A stretch of DNA of 64,000 bases, taken from the NCBI GenBank assembly GCA_025200525.1, contig CM045761.1:205812254-205876253 (forward strand). Reading direction: 5' to 3'. Under the pieces are notes generated by a model. The model had not been told where the DNA came from. It saw nothing but the letters and a program-made list of their open reading frames with translations, and did no database searches. Each line of letters starts with the position of its first letter. The stretch's first letter is position 1. A program made the translations under genes and the position numbers. Origin of the DNA: Camellia lanceoleosa (lineage: Eukaryota; Streptophyta; Magnoliopsida; Ericales; Theaceae). Positions 20,104-31,262 of the stretch are shown one piece after another.

Positions 20104-22624
20104 TGTAACAACCCTCACTTTGAATTTGTCTTGTTTGCATGCATATTGTGTAATCTTGCCTTGATAAGTTTGTAATCTTGAGATTTTGTTTTGCTTTGCT
20201 TGGTTAATCGTAACTTGCTTGAACTTGCACCTTGTTTGGAGCCTAGCCGAGGTCAGCTTGGCATAGTTCGTCTTTGAGCCTTTGCGTTTTGAACGGTTTT
20301 GGAACCTTAGCCGACCTCTATCTTCACCTCGGCATGTTTGCCGAGATGTTTTGTGCTTGTGATCTTTGTCCTTGGGCAGGTATGGCCTAGGCCGAGATGT
20401 GGTACACCTGTGCCAAGGTGTGGCACGGCTTAGTCAAGTGTCGCCCTCCTAGCCGTTGCCTTTGTTGACTGTTGCGAAGTCTTGTCTTTGGCGAGGTCAT
20501 TCTCGCCCGACGTGTTTTGCATAAGCGTGTTGTGTACGCTTTGTCGAGACTTGTCTTGTCTAGCGATCACCTTTCTAATGCACCAATCCGGTGATGCCAC
20601 GTGTCCGAGTCAAGGCTATGACAGCCGACAGCCTATAATGCATCATTGTGTAACTTTTGATTATGATTTGGTCTCAATCTTTGTCTTGTTTAGAGTGTGA
20701 AGCTCTAGAACTTAGAGTTAGAATTTTAGTGTGAGAGTTGAGCTCCGAGCTTGATCGTGGAAGATCGAACCGTTGGATTTCAGTTTTGAGGTTAGATTCT
20801 TGTTCTACATCGATTGTTCCTATTGATCATCTAGATGCATTGCATGATTGGATCTGTTTTGCATGTCATGCATTGATTTGAACTTGGTTTTGAAAGAGAA
20901 AAATGTTGTTCTTGTGTTCTTAAAGGAGAACCTTGTTTTGATCCGAAAGTTTGGAACAAGAATCATGTTTTGTGTTTGTTCTTGCATAATTTTCTCGAAT
21001 GAGTACCCTAGTCCACGTTTTGAACTCTTAGCTTGAAAACCCCAGATTTCGTATATGTGAGTTGGATTTCAAAGATGCATGATCTTGTTCTTCGTGCCCT
21101 TTGAAAGGAAACTCGGGTTTCCTAACTTTGCCTTGTTTTGGCTTTCGAGTCCACACCTCGGCGGGAGGTGTAGGACCTCGGCTAGACCTGGATGGTACCA
21201 GTGCACTTCCTGTGATGGGAAATAATGTTTTGATTCCTTGCATGTATGTGAAGCTCGTTTTGAGAGTATGGTTTGCTATGTGATTGTAGGACTTTGATCT
21301 TTGCTTGAGCCTACACCTGAAGACCGAGGTGAGTGGTGCTTTTAATAAAGCTATGTTATAAAGCTTTTGATAAATCTTGCTTGTTTCGCTTTGGTAAAAG
21401 TAATTGCTAAGCATGAATGATTAGCCTATTTTGATGTTTTGTATATGGGCTTGTTTTGATGGTATTCTTGAAAGTCCCCTGTGCTGGAGGACTCTAAACT
21501 TTAGCAGCACTAGAGGAAAAGGTAAGTATGAACTTTGTCTTGATGATGTCCTTGTAATGAGTTGAGCTTTGTTTCGGTTTCTTTGGAAAGTCCCTTGTGC
21601 TGGAGGACTCTAAACTTTCGCAGTACATCTTGTTAAAAAGGATACGGTCCTATCTTGCTAAGATAAATGTTAAAGCAGACTCACGGGCCTAAGTAACACA
21701 AGTCCCTTGTGCTAGAGGACTTTAAACTTTTGTAGCACCACTTGGTGAAAAAGGGCTACGGGCCTAAGTCACAAACTTCGGTGAAAAAGGGCTACGGGCC
21801 TAAGTCATATAAGCTTGATATGTTTTGTCTTGAAGATTACCTCGGCTACTACTTGTGCTATCTCGGCAAATGTTTTGACTTGTAAGACTTGTTGGATGAA
21901 TACGGTTCATCACTTGATTCGATACAACTTGATTTGTCTTGTTTTGGAAGGAACCTCGGCTACTACTTGTTTAAACTTTGTATTGCTTTTGCGGTAGGAT
22001 TTGGAGATGAATACGGTTCATCTCTTGTTCGCATGCCTTGATATTCTTCGCTTGGCGGGAACCTCGGCTATTGTTTGAATGGTTTTGATATGCTTTGTTT
22101 TAAGAGACTCGGCTATTATTCATGCAAACCTTTATTTCTAGTACCATTCATCGAGTTTCCAAGCTCACCCCTCTCTATATATATGTAGGTGATGAGCGGG
22201 GAATGACGCCTAGAAGTATTTGTACAGCTTGTTTTGGGATTTTGTTATGCCGACTTGACTTGCTTACATCGGTACTGTTTTGTGATTACCTCGGCATATG
22301 TGTTACTTCATGCGCATTCTTGAAAATCATGCTTCTTTGCTCGTAATCATGTATTTGTATATGTCGTTTGAGAAGCCTTTTGATCGAGGATGTAACTTGT
22401 ATTTGTTTTGTTATCTGCCGAGGTGCGATTCATTATGTATGCATTTACATTTGATCTATGCACAGCTCTCAAGGACCATTTGTATTTAGTTTATTCGCTT
22501 CCGCATATGTGAGCCCCTATGATTACTCTGATGTGTGTGAAATTTTGTAAGCCGGCCTTTGGTAATTACGGATTACTGGCCATCTCGGCACCCAGCCTAC
22601 TAGGGGCAGGTTGGGGTCGTGACA
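20104..22624 (+). repeat. 3' LTR of element 2
   Basis: 2521 bp, same ends as the 5' LTR. It is nearly identical over most of its length, with patches of clustered small differences at about 20404-20640, 21470-21510 and 21990-22450. It supplies the transcript end in a working element. Confidence 0.92.
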
Positions 22625-22629
22625 AAAAT

Positions 22630-22711
22630 GCTTTTAAAATACTTTTTTTTTTATTATTTTTAATTTGAAATTAAAACTATAATAAATTTATGTAAGCATA
22701 ATTGCTAATCA
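22630..22711 (+). repeat. Long direct repeat B, second part
   Basis: Continuation of repeat B after element 2, matching 9295-9370 and ending TTGCTAATCA. From 22712 the sequence differs from the virus-side copy, which marks the end of the duplicated target. Confidence 0.8.
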
Positions 22712-23280
22712 CATTTTTTTACTTAATGTATAATATTATATTGACTACCTTTTTCATATTTATTTTTTTAAATATTTATATAGAAGTAAAAAAAAAAATG
22801 TCGTTAGGAATATGTAACGAATTGAATCAAATTGAATTTATACTTTCATCTCAATTGGAGATTTATTTTTAATTATTAAACTCCATTCATTTTGGATCCA
22901 ATTAATTGAATTGTGATCCGTTAATAACCATGTAATAGTGTTGTGATTTTATTATTATTATTTGATTACCATAAAAGAGTTGTGAATATTTATTTTGTGT
23001 ACCGTTAAACGAAATATATTTTGTGGTGAGAAAATATTATATTTACTTTTGTCATTAAAGATGTTGAAATGTATTTTAATTAATATATATATATATATAT
23101 ATATATGTGTGTATATATATATGGTTAGATATTTGTTTAGTTAAACAAAAAGAGAAGAAAATATCTATATAAAGTAACCAAATAGATTTTTTGTTCAACT
23201 CTTGGAGTTCTTGCCATGAGGGAGAAAGAAAAAAAGGGTTCCAATGTTTGTTTTTCATGGGTTTGATCTAGTGTAAGTCA
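22712..23280. other. AT-rich non-coding DNA with TA microsatellite
   Basis: No gene seen. It contains an imperfect (TA)n tract at about 23081-23123. It may be part of an LTR or plain intergenic DNA. Confidence 0.5.
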
Positions 23281-24620
23281 TTTTTGACCCCTAGTGCTTT
23301 GGATCAAAACGTAGAGGGCGAAAAAGGCGTCGTTTGGCTCCGAATAGATTTAATTTTTGTTGCCAAAAATTTTAAAAGCTTCTTGGCTTGAGGTAGGGAT
23401 TTTTCCTACACTTCTTTATACACTTTTACTTGATTATATGGAGCTTAGAGTTGCATATAATTTAATTAGAATTTTTGAAAATTTTGTCATTGATTTGCTT
23501 AAAAGAGAAATTTTGAGAAAAATAAAGAGTTGATGCCCAAATTGCGAAAGTGTAAACTTGAAATATGTTTGTAAGGTTATGAAAGAGCTATGTTTTAAAT
23601 TTGAACAAAAACGGACTTCGATTTAATTGGTTTTGAAATTTTACTGGTTTGCGACCAAAAGAGCATTTTTAAACAAAACAAAGGAATTATGTTTAACTTT
23701 TGGGGTTTTTGATCAAAATAGGATGTCATAGTTGAATACTTCTTGGAGAATGAGTTTGGAAAGAAAATGATGTTTTCTTGGACATTAACGGTATTATTTT
23801 GCTTAATATATCTGTTGGAATAAAACTGACATGGTTAGAAATGGACCTTGAGAGGTTACCGGACGTGATTGTGATATGAAAACTAGTGTAGTTGTTCATA
23901 TTTGATGAGATGTGGAATACATTGTATTTATCAGAATTTTTGAAATTTAATTGTTTCAGTATATGTTTAGAAATATCTGTTTTGGGCTATCAGTGGAGGA
24001 TAGCCATGATTGTTGTAGAAATGCATAAGACTTAGGTAAATTGAACCACATTCCTTATTTGCTGCATTGGACACTGCATTACATTCACTTCATTGGACAT
24101 GTATCTGTTTTTGAGAAATGTTTGGAAATGTATCTGTTTGCGAAAAGATGAATACTTGGTAAATCTGGGTAGGGAGTGTAGAACCGCGCGGTTAGGTGTC
24201 GAGCCTTCCAATTTAGTGATAAAAATGATAGTGGTAGTACATTAGGGCCTACTTGCAAACACTCATCTAGAGATTTACAAAGCTTGTATTCATGTAACAA
24301 ATATGGTTTAAAATGGAAATGGTTTTATATCTGTTGTTGCATCTCAGCATTACATGCTTTATAAAAAGAGAGATAAACTATTTTATCATGAGCATGTCAT
24401 TAGCATACTCCTCTTTAGTCTAGTCATGGTCCATATGTTGTGTAGTATATCTTTACTGGGTTGTGGCTTACCCTATAAGAGAAACCATTTCAGGTACCGG
24501 TGATATGCCTCCGCCAAGGCACTGACTTGAGAGGACTCGGAGCTAAGGCTCCATTTTTGTTTTATGGCTATTTATTAAATGTAAGCCTAGGGCTGTTTTT
24601 GTGTTGAGTTGAATGTGACT
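23281..24620 (+). repeat. LTR remnant (R-U5 portion), chromovirus related to family A
   Basis: It shares landmarks with family-A LTRs: 'cttgaggtaggga' (23388), the 17-nt hairpin CTATCAGTGGAGGATAG (23987-24003) followed by TGATTGTTGTAGAAAT, and 'atgcctccgccaaggca' near 24504. It lacks a clear start and end and is directly followed by another LTR fragment. Confidence 0.6.
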
Positions 24621-24636
24621 GTTTGTCCAGGTGATC

Positions 24637-24737
24637 GCTCGAGCGCAAGAAGTGGCGTTCGAGCGTAGAATTGTTGCTCCCAATATCTCGCGTGTTTGCA
24701 GGCCGGCCGCTTGAGCGTAGAAAGTACCGCTTGAGTG
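24637..24737 (+). promoter_or_regulatory. GCTCGAGC box pairs, upstream array
   Basis: Boxes start at 24637 and 24657, then 24709 and 24729. Both pairs are at 20-bp pitch and differ in spacer sequence. Confidence 0.6.
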
Positions 24738-25055
24738 TAAAAAGTGAGATTGCCCTTGAAATTTTTATTAGTGTATTTGGAGTCTCCTTGTTTTATTTTG
24801 GGACATTGATTGAAGTGGTAGCATGATAGTAAAGTAAGATTGGACCAAAAACTTTAATTCGGATAATCTTCCTACGAACAACCGTCACTCTTTGCTCTTT
24901 TCTTTTTCCATACTTTGAATTTGAATGTGAGGCTAGAACCATTGGAAAGCTTGTTTCCGAGGCTTCAATTTGGGCATAAGAATGACCCTAAATGGAGTCC
25001 AGACGAGAGAGTTATACCTGTTTAAATTTTACGTTTCTGTGCTGGAAGCGTGCTT

Positions 25056-25175
25056 GCTCGAGTGAGCTTTCCTTCACTTGAGCGAAGAGTGCATTTTTCA
25101 GAGAATCTGAGAGCTTGTTTTCTATGCTCGAGCCAAGCTTTCTTCGCTCGAGTGACGCTAACAGACATTATAAAG
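25056..25175 (+). promoter_or_regulatory. GCTCGAGC box pairs and TATA box
   Basis: Boxes start at 25056 and 25076, then 25126 and 25146 (20-bp pitch). TATAAA follows at 25169-25174, about 15 bp after the last box, which suggests a compact LTR promoter. Confidence 0.6.
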
Positions 25176-28100
25176 TAACTTTTTGGACCAAAAATTATAT
25201 TTTTTCTCCCTCTCTTCTCCTCCTATCTTCCAAACCCGAAAACCTAACCTTCCAAACTCTTGATTTCTCTACTTTTTACCAAAGGTTCACCCCAAATCTT
25301 TCAAGAAGGTTGAAGAACAAGCATGGATCAAGATTTTTACCGATTTTTTTGTGATTCCATTGAAGTTTGAAAATGGGTCTTCACCCATAGCTTCCAATCT
25401 TGAGGTAGGGGTCCTAGTTCTTCTTCAATACTTGCATTAATAGATAGATTTGCAGTATTTAGATTATATAAATACAAAATTTACATTTTTGAGCATATAG
25501 TGTTATATCATGAAATTTGGGGGTTTAGAGTTTAAAGTGTTGGGGTTCAATTGCTGGGTTAAGATTGTAGATTATGAACCTTAGGTGTATAATCAATGGG
25601 AAAATTGGAATAAAAAGTAGTGGTGTGAGAAGTTTTAATTTTTTTTGAAAGTTTTGATTTTTCTTGAAAACCCTAAGTTGACTCATGATGATAATTAATG
25701 GTTTTTCCTAAATTGAAAGTGGAATCATGAAATTGAGAGGTTGAATTATATATATACAAGTTTAATTGAATTTTGAAAGTGTTTGAAAATTATGTTAAAA
25801 ATTAGGGAATGAACCTTTATTATGGATATTGTAAATCATGCTATACTATGAAATGAAATTTGGAAAAAAAAGATTTGTTAATGATATGGATGGCATGAGA
25901 CTTGGGATGAAATGATGAAATAGGGATTTAAGAATTCACCTTGAATTATGTTGAATTACATTTAGTGGTGTTGAATTGAATCATGTTGAATAGTGTTGAT
26001 TATGTTGAATTGTGTTGATTATGTTGAGCTGTTTTGGGTTGTATTGAGTTTGGGTTGATATTTGGAAAAAAAGAAGAAGGGAGTTTTGCCCTAATTGGAT
26101 CAAATTGTTATTTTGTATAAATAATTGAAATTGTCATTGTAAATGTGAAATCAGAGGATTATTAATGATGATGGTATAGCTTGATATGTATTATCACTCC
26201 CATATGAGATTTTGGAAAAGTGTATCTTTAAAGGAATTTATTTGTCGGTTTAGATATATTTGTTTTGGGCTATCAATGGAGAATAGCTATGATTGTTGTA
26301 GAAATTGCATGTTGACTAAGCAAACCAGACTATTTATAAATCATGTATATCATAGAGCATGCAATGGATTTTGAGGATTTAAACTGTATGTTTTGGAAAG
26401 AGATTTCGAAAATTCTTGTGTCATGTTTTAAGTGCACTTGTTTCATTTTGAAAATCATATTTTGGATCACATGTATTGTGCTAGTTGAAAAGAATAAATA
26501 ATATGATGAGTCTGAGAAATGGTTGTCATTGAATATGACTATGTGTTTTAATACATTGTATATGTATGATTGTTTGAGAGGAGAAAGGGGATGTAGTCCT
26601 TATGTGATTATGTGATTAAATACATTGTATATGTATGTTTGTTTGGGAGGAGAAAGGGGATGAACTCTATTATAACTAAGTTGGCCGGAGTGTCCTGGGT
26701 GAAAGTCCCAAAATTTATACATGGGTGCCGATCCCGCAGACGAAATATCCGTAAAATGGCAATTTGAAGTGTTTATGTGTGTTTTGTATGATTGGAAAAC
26801 GACTGAGTTGTAGTCTTAATTTGGTTATTGAAAGATAATGAAATTAACTCATGAATTGAGAAGAATAAATGAACTGAAGGAAAATGGATTAAGGATTGAA
26901 ATTGGCATCATGTGGGTAATTGGATTAGGGGCTAGTGATAATGAACTCAATGGATTGCTTATGACAAAATGGAAGATTATGAGCTTTGTTTTGTAAGTAA
27001 TTGGGAAATTGAATTAAAAAGGGTTTGTGATTCTTGTGTTATGCTTGAACTCTAATCGTTTGGATTTTGATGTTATGGAGTATGGTAATTGGAAATGGAA
27101 ATGAAAATAAAATGTGTAATATTAGAATGGAAATGAAATATGGAATATTAAAATGGAAACGAAATAAGGAATAATTTGGAATCGGGTTAATAAATTTAAG
27201 ATGATGTTCTTCCTTAAGTGTACTTGTTTTCAAAGAAAATTTATGACTTCCTAATGATGAAAGACTACATTTATGGCAGGGAGTTTTCTTAAAGGTTCAA
27301 GTGAAATTTTAAGAAAAGATACTTTTCGTATAATAGTTTAAACTTACAAAATGTCACCTTACTATATGGTATCACTCTGTATACATAATCATTACTATCT
27401 GTGTTAGCTATTGTTGTAGAACTATGGGATTCCTAAAGGGCATTAGTGCTCACCCCTCGTTGTTTTATTCTTTTTCAGGAAGAGAATTTCGGATTCATTA
27501 GTTGAAGAGTATGGATTCCATGTATCTTTTTGTATAAATTTTATCATAGATATTAAAGGAATAAAAAATGTATCTTGTGGTTTGTAATTATTTATTTGTA
27601 CCTCCGTAGTGGAAACTTGACATTTATTATTGTTATTGTTGCATCCATTAGGAGAGAGAGAGAACATGTATTATTGTATTTCTATTACTCAAGGGTAATA
27701 GATATATATAAAAAAAAAAATAGACCTAAATTACAAGTTTTGGTAATGTTTCCAATTAATTAAAATGTTGGGACGTGACGGTGAAACTCCATTTTGTGTA
27801 ACCAAGAATATTCTTGGATAAAATTGTAAGCCTATAGGGCACTTGTTATTTGCTTGGCTTGTATTTCATACTTCTTGTAAAATGCATGATTGGGATTGGA
27901 ATTGGGGCATTAAGATGTGAACAACATGTATTTGGCATTTGGGATTAAATGGAAATGGATGTAAGGAACAGTTAGCTATATATATGTGTTTGTCTATCAA
28001 GTGAGTGTGTTGTATAAATAGATATACCCTGCCTAATTTTCGGAACGTTATAGAATAAATTTTTACTTAATTTAGTTATAAATTTTGCCCATACATTATT

Positions 28101-28253
28101 TTTAAATTTTGAATAAAAACAAACATAAAATAATTGATTGAAGATATGTTGCATTTGTTATATTTTTTTTTTGTGCGCAAAAAAAAAAAAAGAAAAAAAA
28201 AAGAAGAATTTAAAAATCACAATTCACATATACATAAATAATTGTAAACACAA

Positions 28254-28281
28254 CCCGTGCATAGCACGGGTGTAACACTAG
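28254..28281 (+). mobile_element. Helitron-like 3' end
   Basis: Hairpin CCCGTGCATAGCACGGG (28254-28270) is followed by CTAG at 28278-28281 and then T, the standard Helitron terminus. The 5' limit is unknown. The hairpin core is shared with 7441-7454. Confidence 0.55.
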
Positions 28282-29100
28282 TACATATTATATAAAGAAA
28301 AGGGGGTTTCTAACCCACAAGCCTTGTGGGAGCTTCTAACCCGTAGGAGCTCCAATATTCCAATCTTAATTTTCTAATTTTTTGATTTAAAAAAAAAAAT
28401 CAGCATTTATTGACTTCTCTCAACCCACAAGCCTTTTTAACTTCTCTCATACCTACTGTTACACAATTTTCAACTTATCCCATTCACTATGGTTAGTAAT
28501 GGGATTGTTAAATTATTTTTATAAAAAAATATAAAAAATAATAATTTATATATTAAAAAAAATCTAAAACAAATATAAATTCTTATTAAATCTATCTCTA
28601 TCTATTTATGTATCTATATATTATATAAGTAAAATGGGGTTTCTAACCACAAGTTTTATAGGAGTTCCAATATCTCAAATTAAAATTTCTAATTTTTTAA
28701 AATAGAGTTTCTAACCCAAAAGCCTCTTGGGAGCTTCAATATCCTAATCTTAATTTTTTAATTTTTTAATTTAAAAAAAAAAAAAACTCAACATTTATTG
28801 ATTTCTCCCAATCCACAAGCCTTTTTAACTTTTCTCATACCTATTGTTACACAATTTTCAACTTCTCTCATACATTATGGTTAGTGAAGGGATTGTTAAA
28901 TTATTTTTATAAAAAAATTTAAAAAAATAATTTGTATATTAAAAAAAATCTAAAACAAATATAAATTCTTATTAAATCTATCTATCTATTATATAAGTAA
29001 AATTGGGTTTCTAACCACAAGTTTTATGGGAGCTCCAATATCTCAAATTAAAATTTCTAATTTTTTGATTTTAAATAATTTAAAAAATCCTCTACAGCTC
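28282..29100 (+). repeat. Tandem Helitron-associated repeat, three copies
   Basis: A unit of roughly 330-370 bp starts with TATTATATAA near 28286, 28618 and 28991, followed by 'gggtttctaaccacaag' and 'ggttagtgaagggattg'. Copies are AT-rich and diverged; a related piece is at 7990-8130. No coding sequence. Confidence 0.6.
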
Positions 29101-29267
29101 TCATTCAAGCAACAAAAATAAAAAAAATAATAATAATAATTTAATATCTTTAGATTTATGACTTTCAAATAGAAAACATATCAAATATATAAAATAAAAA
29201 TAGAAAGCGTACTAATTCATTTCAAAATTCAAATTTGAGGGGTACTAAATATAAAAAACATTCCATT

Positions 29268-29730
29268 AATTTAAACTAGCATGTGAACCTGGGAGATGCA
29301 CATGCTAAATAAATAATTAAAAATAATTTTAAAATTAAATAATAACATAAAATTTATTTAAAAAGTATAGAAAAATAATTTAGAATTAAATAAATTTTAA
29401 ACATTTTATTGGAATATATATATATATATATATATTGCGGTTGTTATGCCATTAATTATATATTTTAAGTTCACTAAATATGAAAAGCATTCCATTAATT
29501 TAAACTAGCATATGAACCTGTGCGACGCACAGACTAAATAAATAATTAAAAATAATTTTAAAATTAAATAATAACATGAAATTTATTTAAAAAGTATAGA
29601 AATATAAATTAGAATTAATTAAATTTTAAACATTTTATTATAATATATATATATTGCGGTTGTTATGTCATTAATTATATATTCTAAGTTAACAACGATA
29701 AATAGATGTCATAAAATAAAAATAATTGGT
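29268..29730 (-). repeat. Two tandem Helitron-like 3' ends, inverted
   Basis: CTAG at 29276-29279 and again at 29505-29508, each followed on the plus strand by a decayed hairpin (ACCTGTGCGACGCACAG type), is an inverted Helitron terminus. The surrounding ~229 bp are tandemly duplicated, including a TA microsatellite and 'attgcggttgttatg'. Confidence 0.5.
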
Positions 29731-29883
29731 AAAGATGAAAAAAATAGAATAAATTAAAAAATATATATATATATTTATGACAAAATAAAAATATATTTCA
29801 TTTTATAAATTTTTTAGTTTTAGTTTATTCTATATTAAAGTTTGTCATAAACCTTTAAAAATAAAACAATATACATATATATA

Positions 29884-30767
29884 TTGATAAAATCGTAAAA
29901 ATTGGTCAAAAGACCAACCAAATTACACAAAAAAATAATTAACTAAACTTTTAAATTTTATTTTACTTGAAAATTTAAATTATTTTCAACTAAAACATAC
30001 ACAATACTACAATATTAAATGGAAGCATATGTTTACTTTATATAACTGAAACAACTTACTCTTTTATTCTTTTTCCGATTTGAGAATGTATAAAATAAAA
30101 TTTAACAATTCTTTTGGTTGAATCATGTAAACTTTAATTAGGTCAACAATTAGTTTATTTCGAATCAAACAAATCTAACCAATATTTTTGATAAAACCGC
30201 TAAGATCACGGTTAAACCAACGAATCAGTCAAACCAAAAATGATTCAACCTAATCGGCTAGGTCAAAAGATCAATCAACTTGTACAAAAATGAATTAATT
30301 AAAACTTTTAAATGTTAGTTTAATTTTAAAATTTAAACTGTCTTGAACTGAAGTATGCATAACACTACAATATTAAATATGAGTATAAGGTTCATTTTAT
30401 ATAGGTGAAATAACTGATTTTTTTTCTTCTTTATCCGATGTGGGATTGTAAAATAAAAGTTAATAATTATTTGGGCAGAAAGTTTATTTCTAATCAAACA
30501 ATCAGTCGTTTAATCTTTAATCATATCAATTTTTAGTTTATTTCATATCAAACAAATCTAACTAATATATTTTGATAAAATCGGTAAAATCGCGATTAAA
30601 CCAATGAATCAGTCATATCTTAAATGATTCAGCCTAATCGATTAGGTCAAAAGATCAACCAACTTACACAAAAATTAATTAATTAAAACTTTCAAATTTT
30701 ATTTTAACATTTAAACTATCTTGAATTGAAACATGCATGAGACTACAATATTAAATAGGAGTATAAG
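29884..30767 (+). repeat. Tandem ~384-bp AT-rich repeat
   Basis: Related units recur at about 29884, 30189 and 30573: 'tgataaaatcggtaaaatc', 'ggtcaaaagatcaacca', 'ctacaatattaaat', 'ttatataactgaaacaact'. The array continues at 46276 on the other side of the nested LTR insertions. No gene seen. Confidence 0.6.
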
Positions 30768-31013
30768 TGTGATGATCGAGTATGTAAACTGTCTCATTCC
30801 TCTTTGATTTACGATTGGTTTTGCCTTTGTTAGGGTGTCGGGTAAAACAGGGAATCTTGTTAACGGTTTGGGTTTGTCGTGTTTGGAAGCTTTTCTCAAA
30901 GTCCATGTACTTTTTATTTCCGTGCCAAGTTTCTCATGTTTCGGAAGGTGCAGGGTTGAATCTGGGATGTCCCGGGTTGAGCTGGGATGATTTTCTAGCT
31001 GGAAGGCTGAACT

Positions 31014-31190
31014 GCACGTGCGAAGGCCTGGGCCGCACGTACGGGAGGTGAGGCCACACATGCGGTGAAGGAAGGAGTTACCATGCCACATTCTGCTTTA
31101 TATGCAGGTGCGGAGGGAAGGGCGGAGGAGAAGTGCCGCATATGTGAGGGTGAGACCCGCATGTGCGAGAATGGGTGTCGCACATGCGAG
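31014..31190 (+). promoter_or_regulatory. GCACGTGC-type palindrome array in LTR B
   Basis: Boxes start at 31014 (GCACGTGC), 31035, 31056, then 31104, and then 31138, 31159 (GCATGTGC) and 31180 (GCACATGC). Spacing is 21 bp inside each group. CACGTG is the core of plant G-boxes bound by bHLH/bZIP factors, which suggests a regulatory role; that is inference. Confidence 0.6.
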
Positions 31191-31250
31191 AGACGCTGAG
31201 TCCGAAAAGAATCTGCTTTTCTTCTCTTTGAGATGAGTTTATCTCACTTT

Positions 31251-31262
31251 TTGTATATATAT
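31251..31262 (+). promoter_or_regulatory. TATA box of LTR B
   Basis: TGTATATATATC lies about 65 bp downstream of the last palindrome box and just before a CT-rich stretch, as expected for the LTR transcription start region. Confidence 0.55.

Larger units (their letters stand above)
13005..22624 (+). mobile_element. Chromovirus element 2, complete with two LTRs
   Basis: A 9620-bp Ty3/gypsy element flanked by an exact 5-bp duplication AAAAT (13000-13004 and 22625-22629). It has a 5' LTR 13005-15522, PBS 15526-15538, gag-pol with chromodomain, a polypurine tract and a 3' LTR 20104-22624. Both LTRs start TGTAACAACC and end GTCGTGACA. Gene order PR-RT-RH-IN-chromodomain marks it as a chromovirus. 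The coding region has many small frameshifts. It inserted into direct repeat B after the viral integration. Confidence 0.93.
24621..28052 (+). repeat. Diverged family-A LTR with two box arrays
   Basis: Landmarks in order: GCTCGAGC boxes (24637-24737 and 25056-25153), TATA-like box 25169-25174, 'cttgaggtagggg' (25393), hairpin 26270-26286, 'gtgccgatcccgcagacg' (26726), and the end near 'cggaacgttatag' (28040-28052). The order matches the solo LTR at 54263-57282. There is no internal region and no clear target duplication. Short ORFs inside are chance. Confidence 0.6.

Noticed and set aside
27443..27763. ORFs near 27.5 kb and 33.3-33.8 kb as small genes
   Set aside because: They fall in LTR remnants. 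The 33.3-33.8 kb frames recur at 44.5-45.1 kb only because these are the two LTRs of one element.
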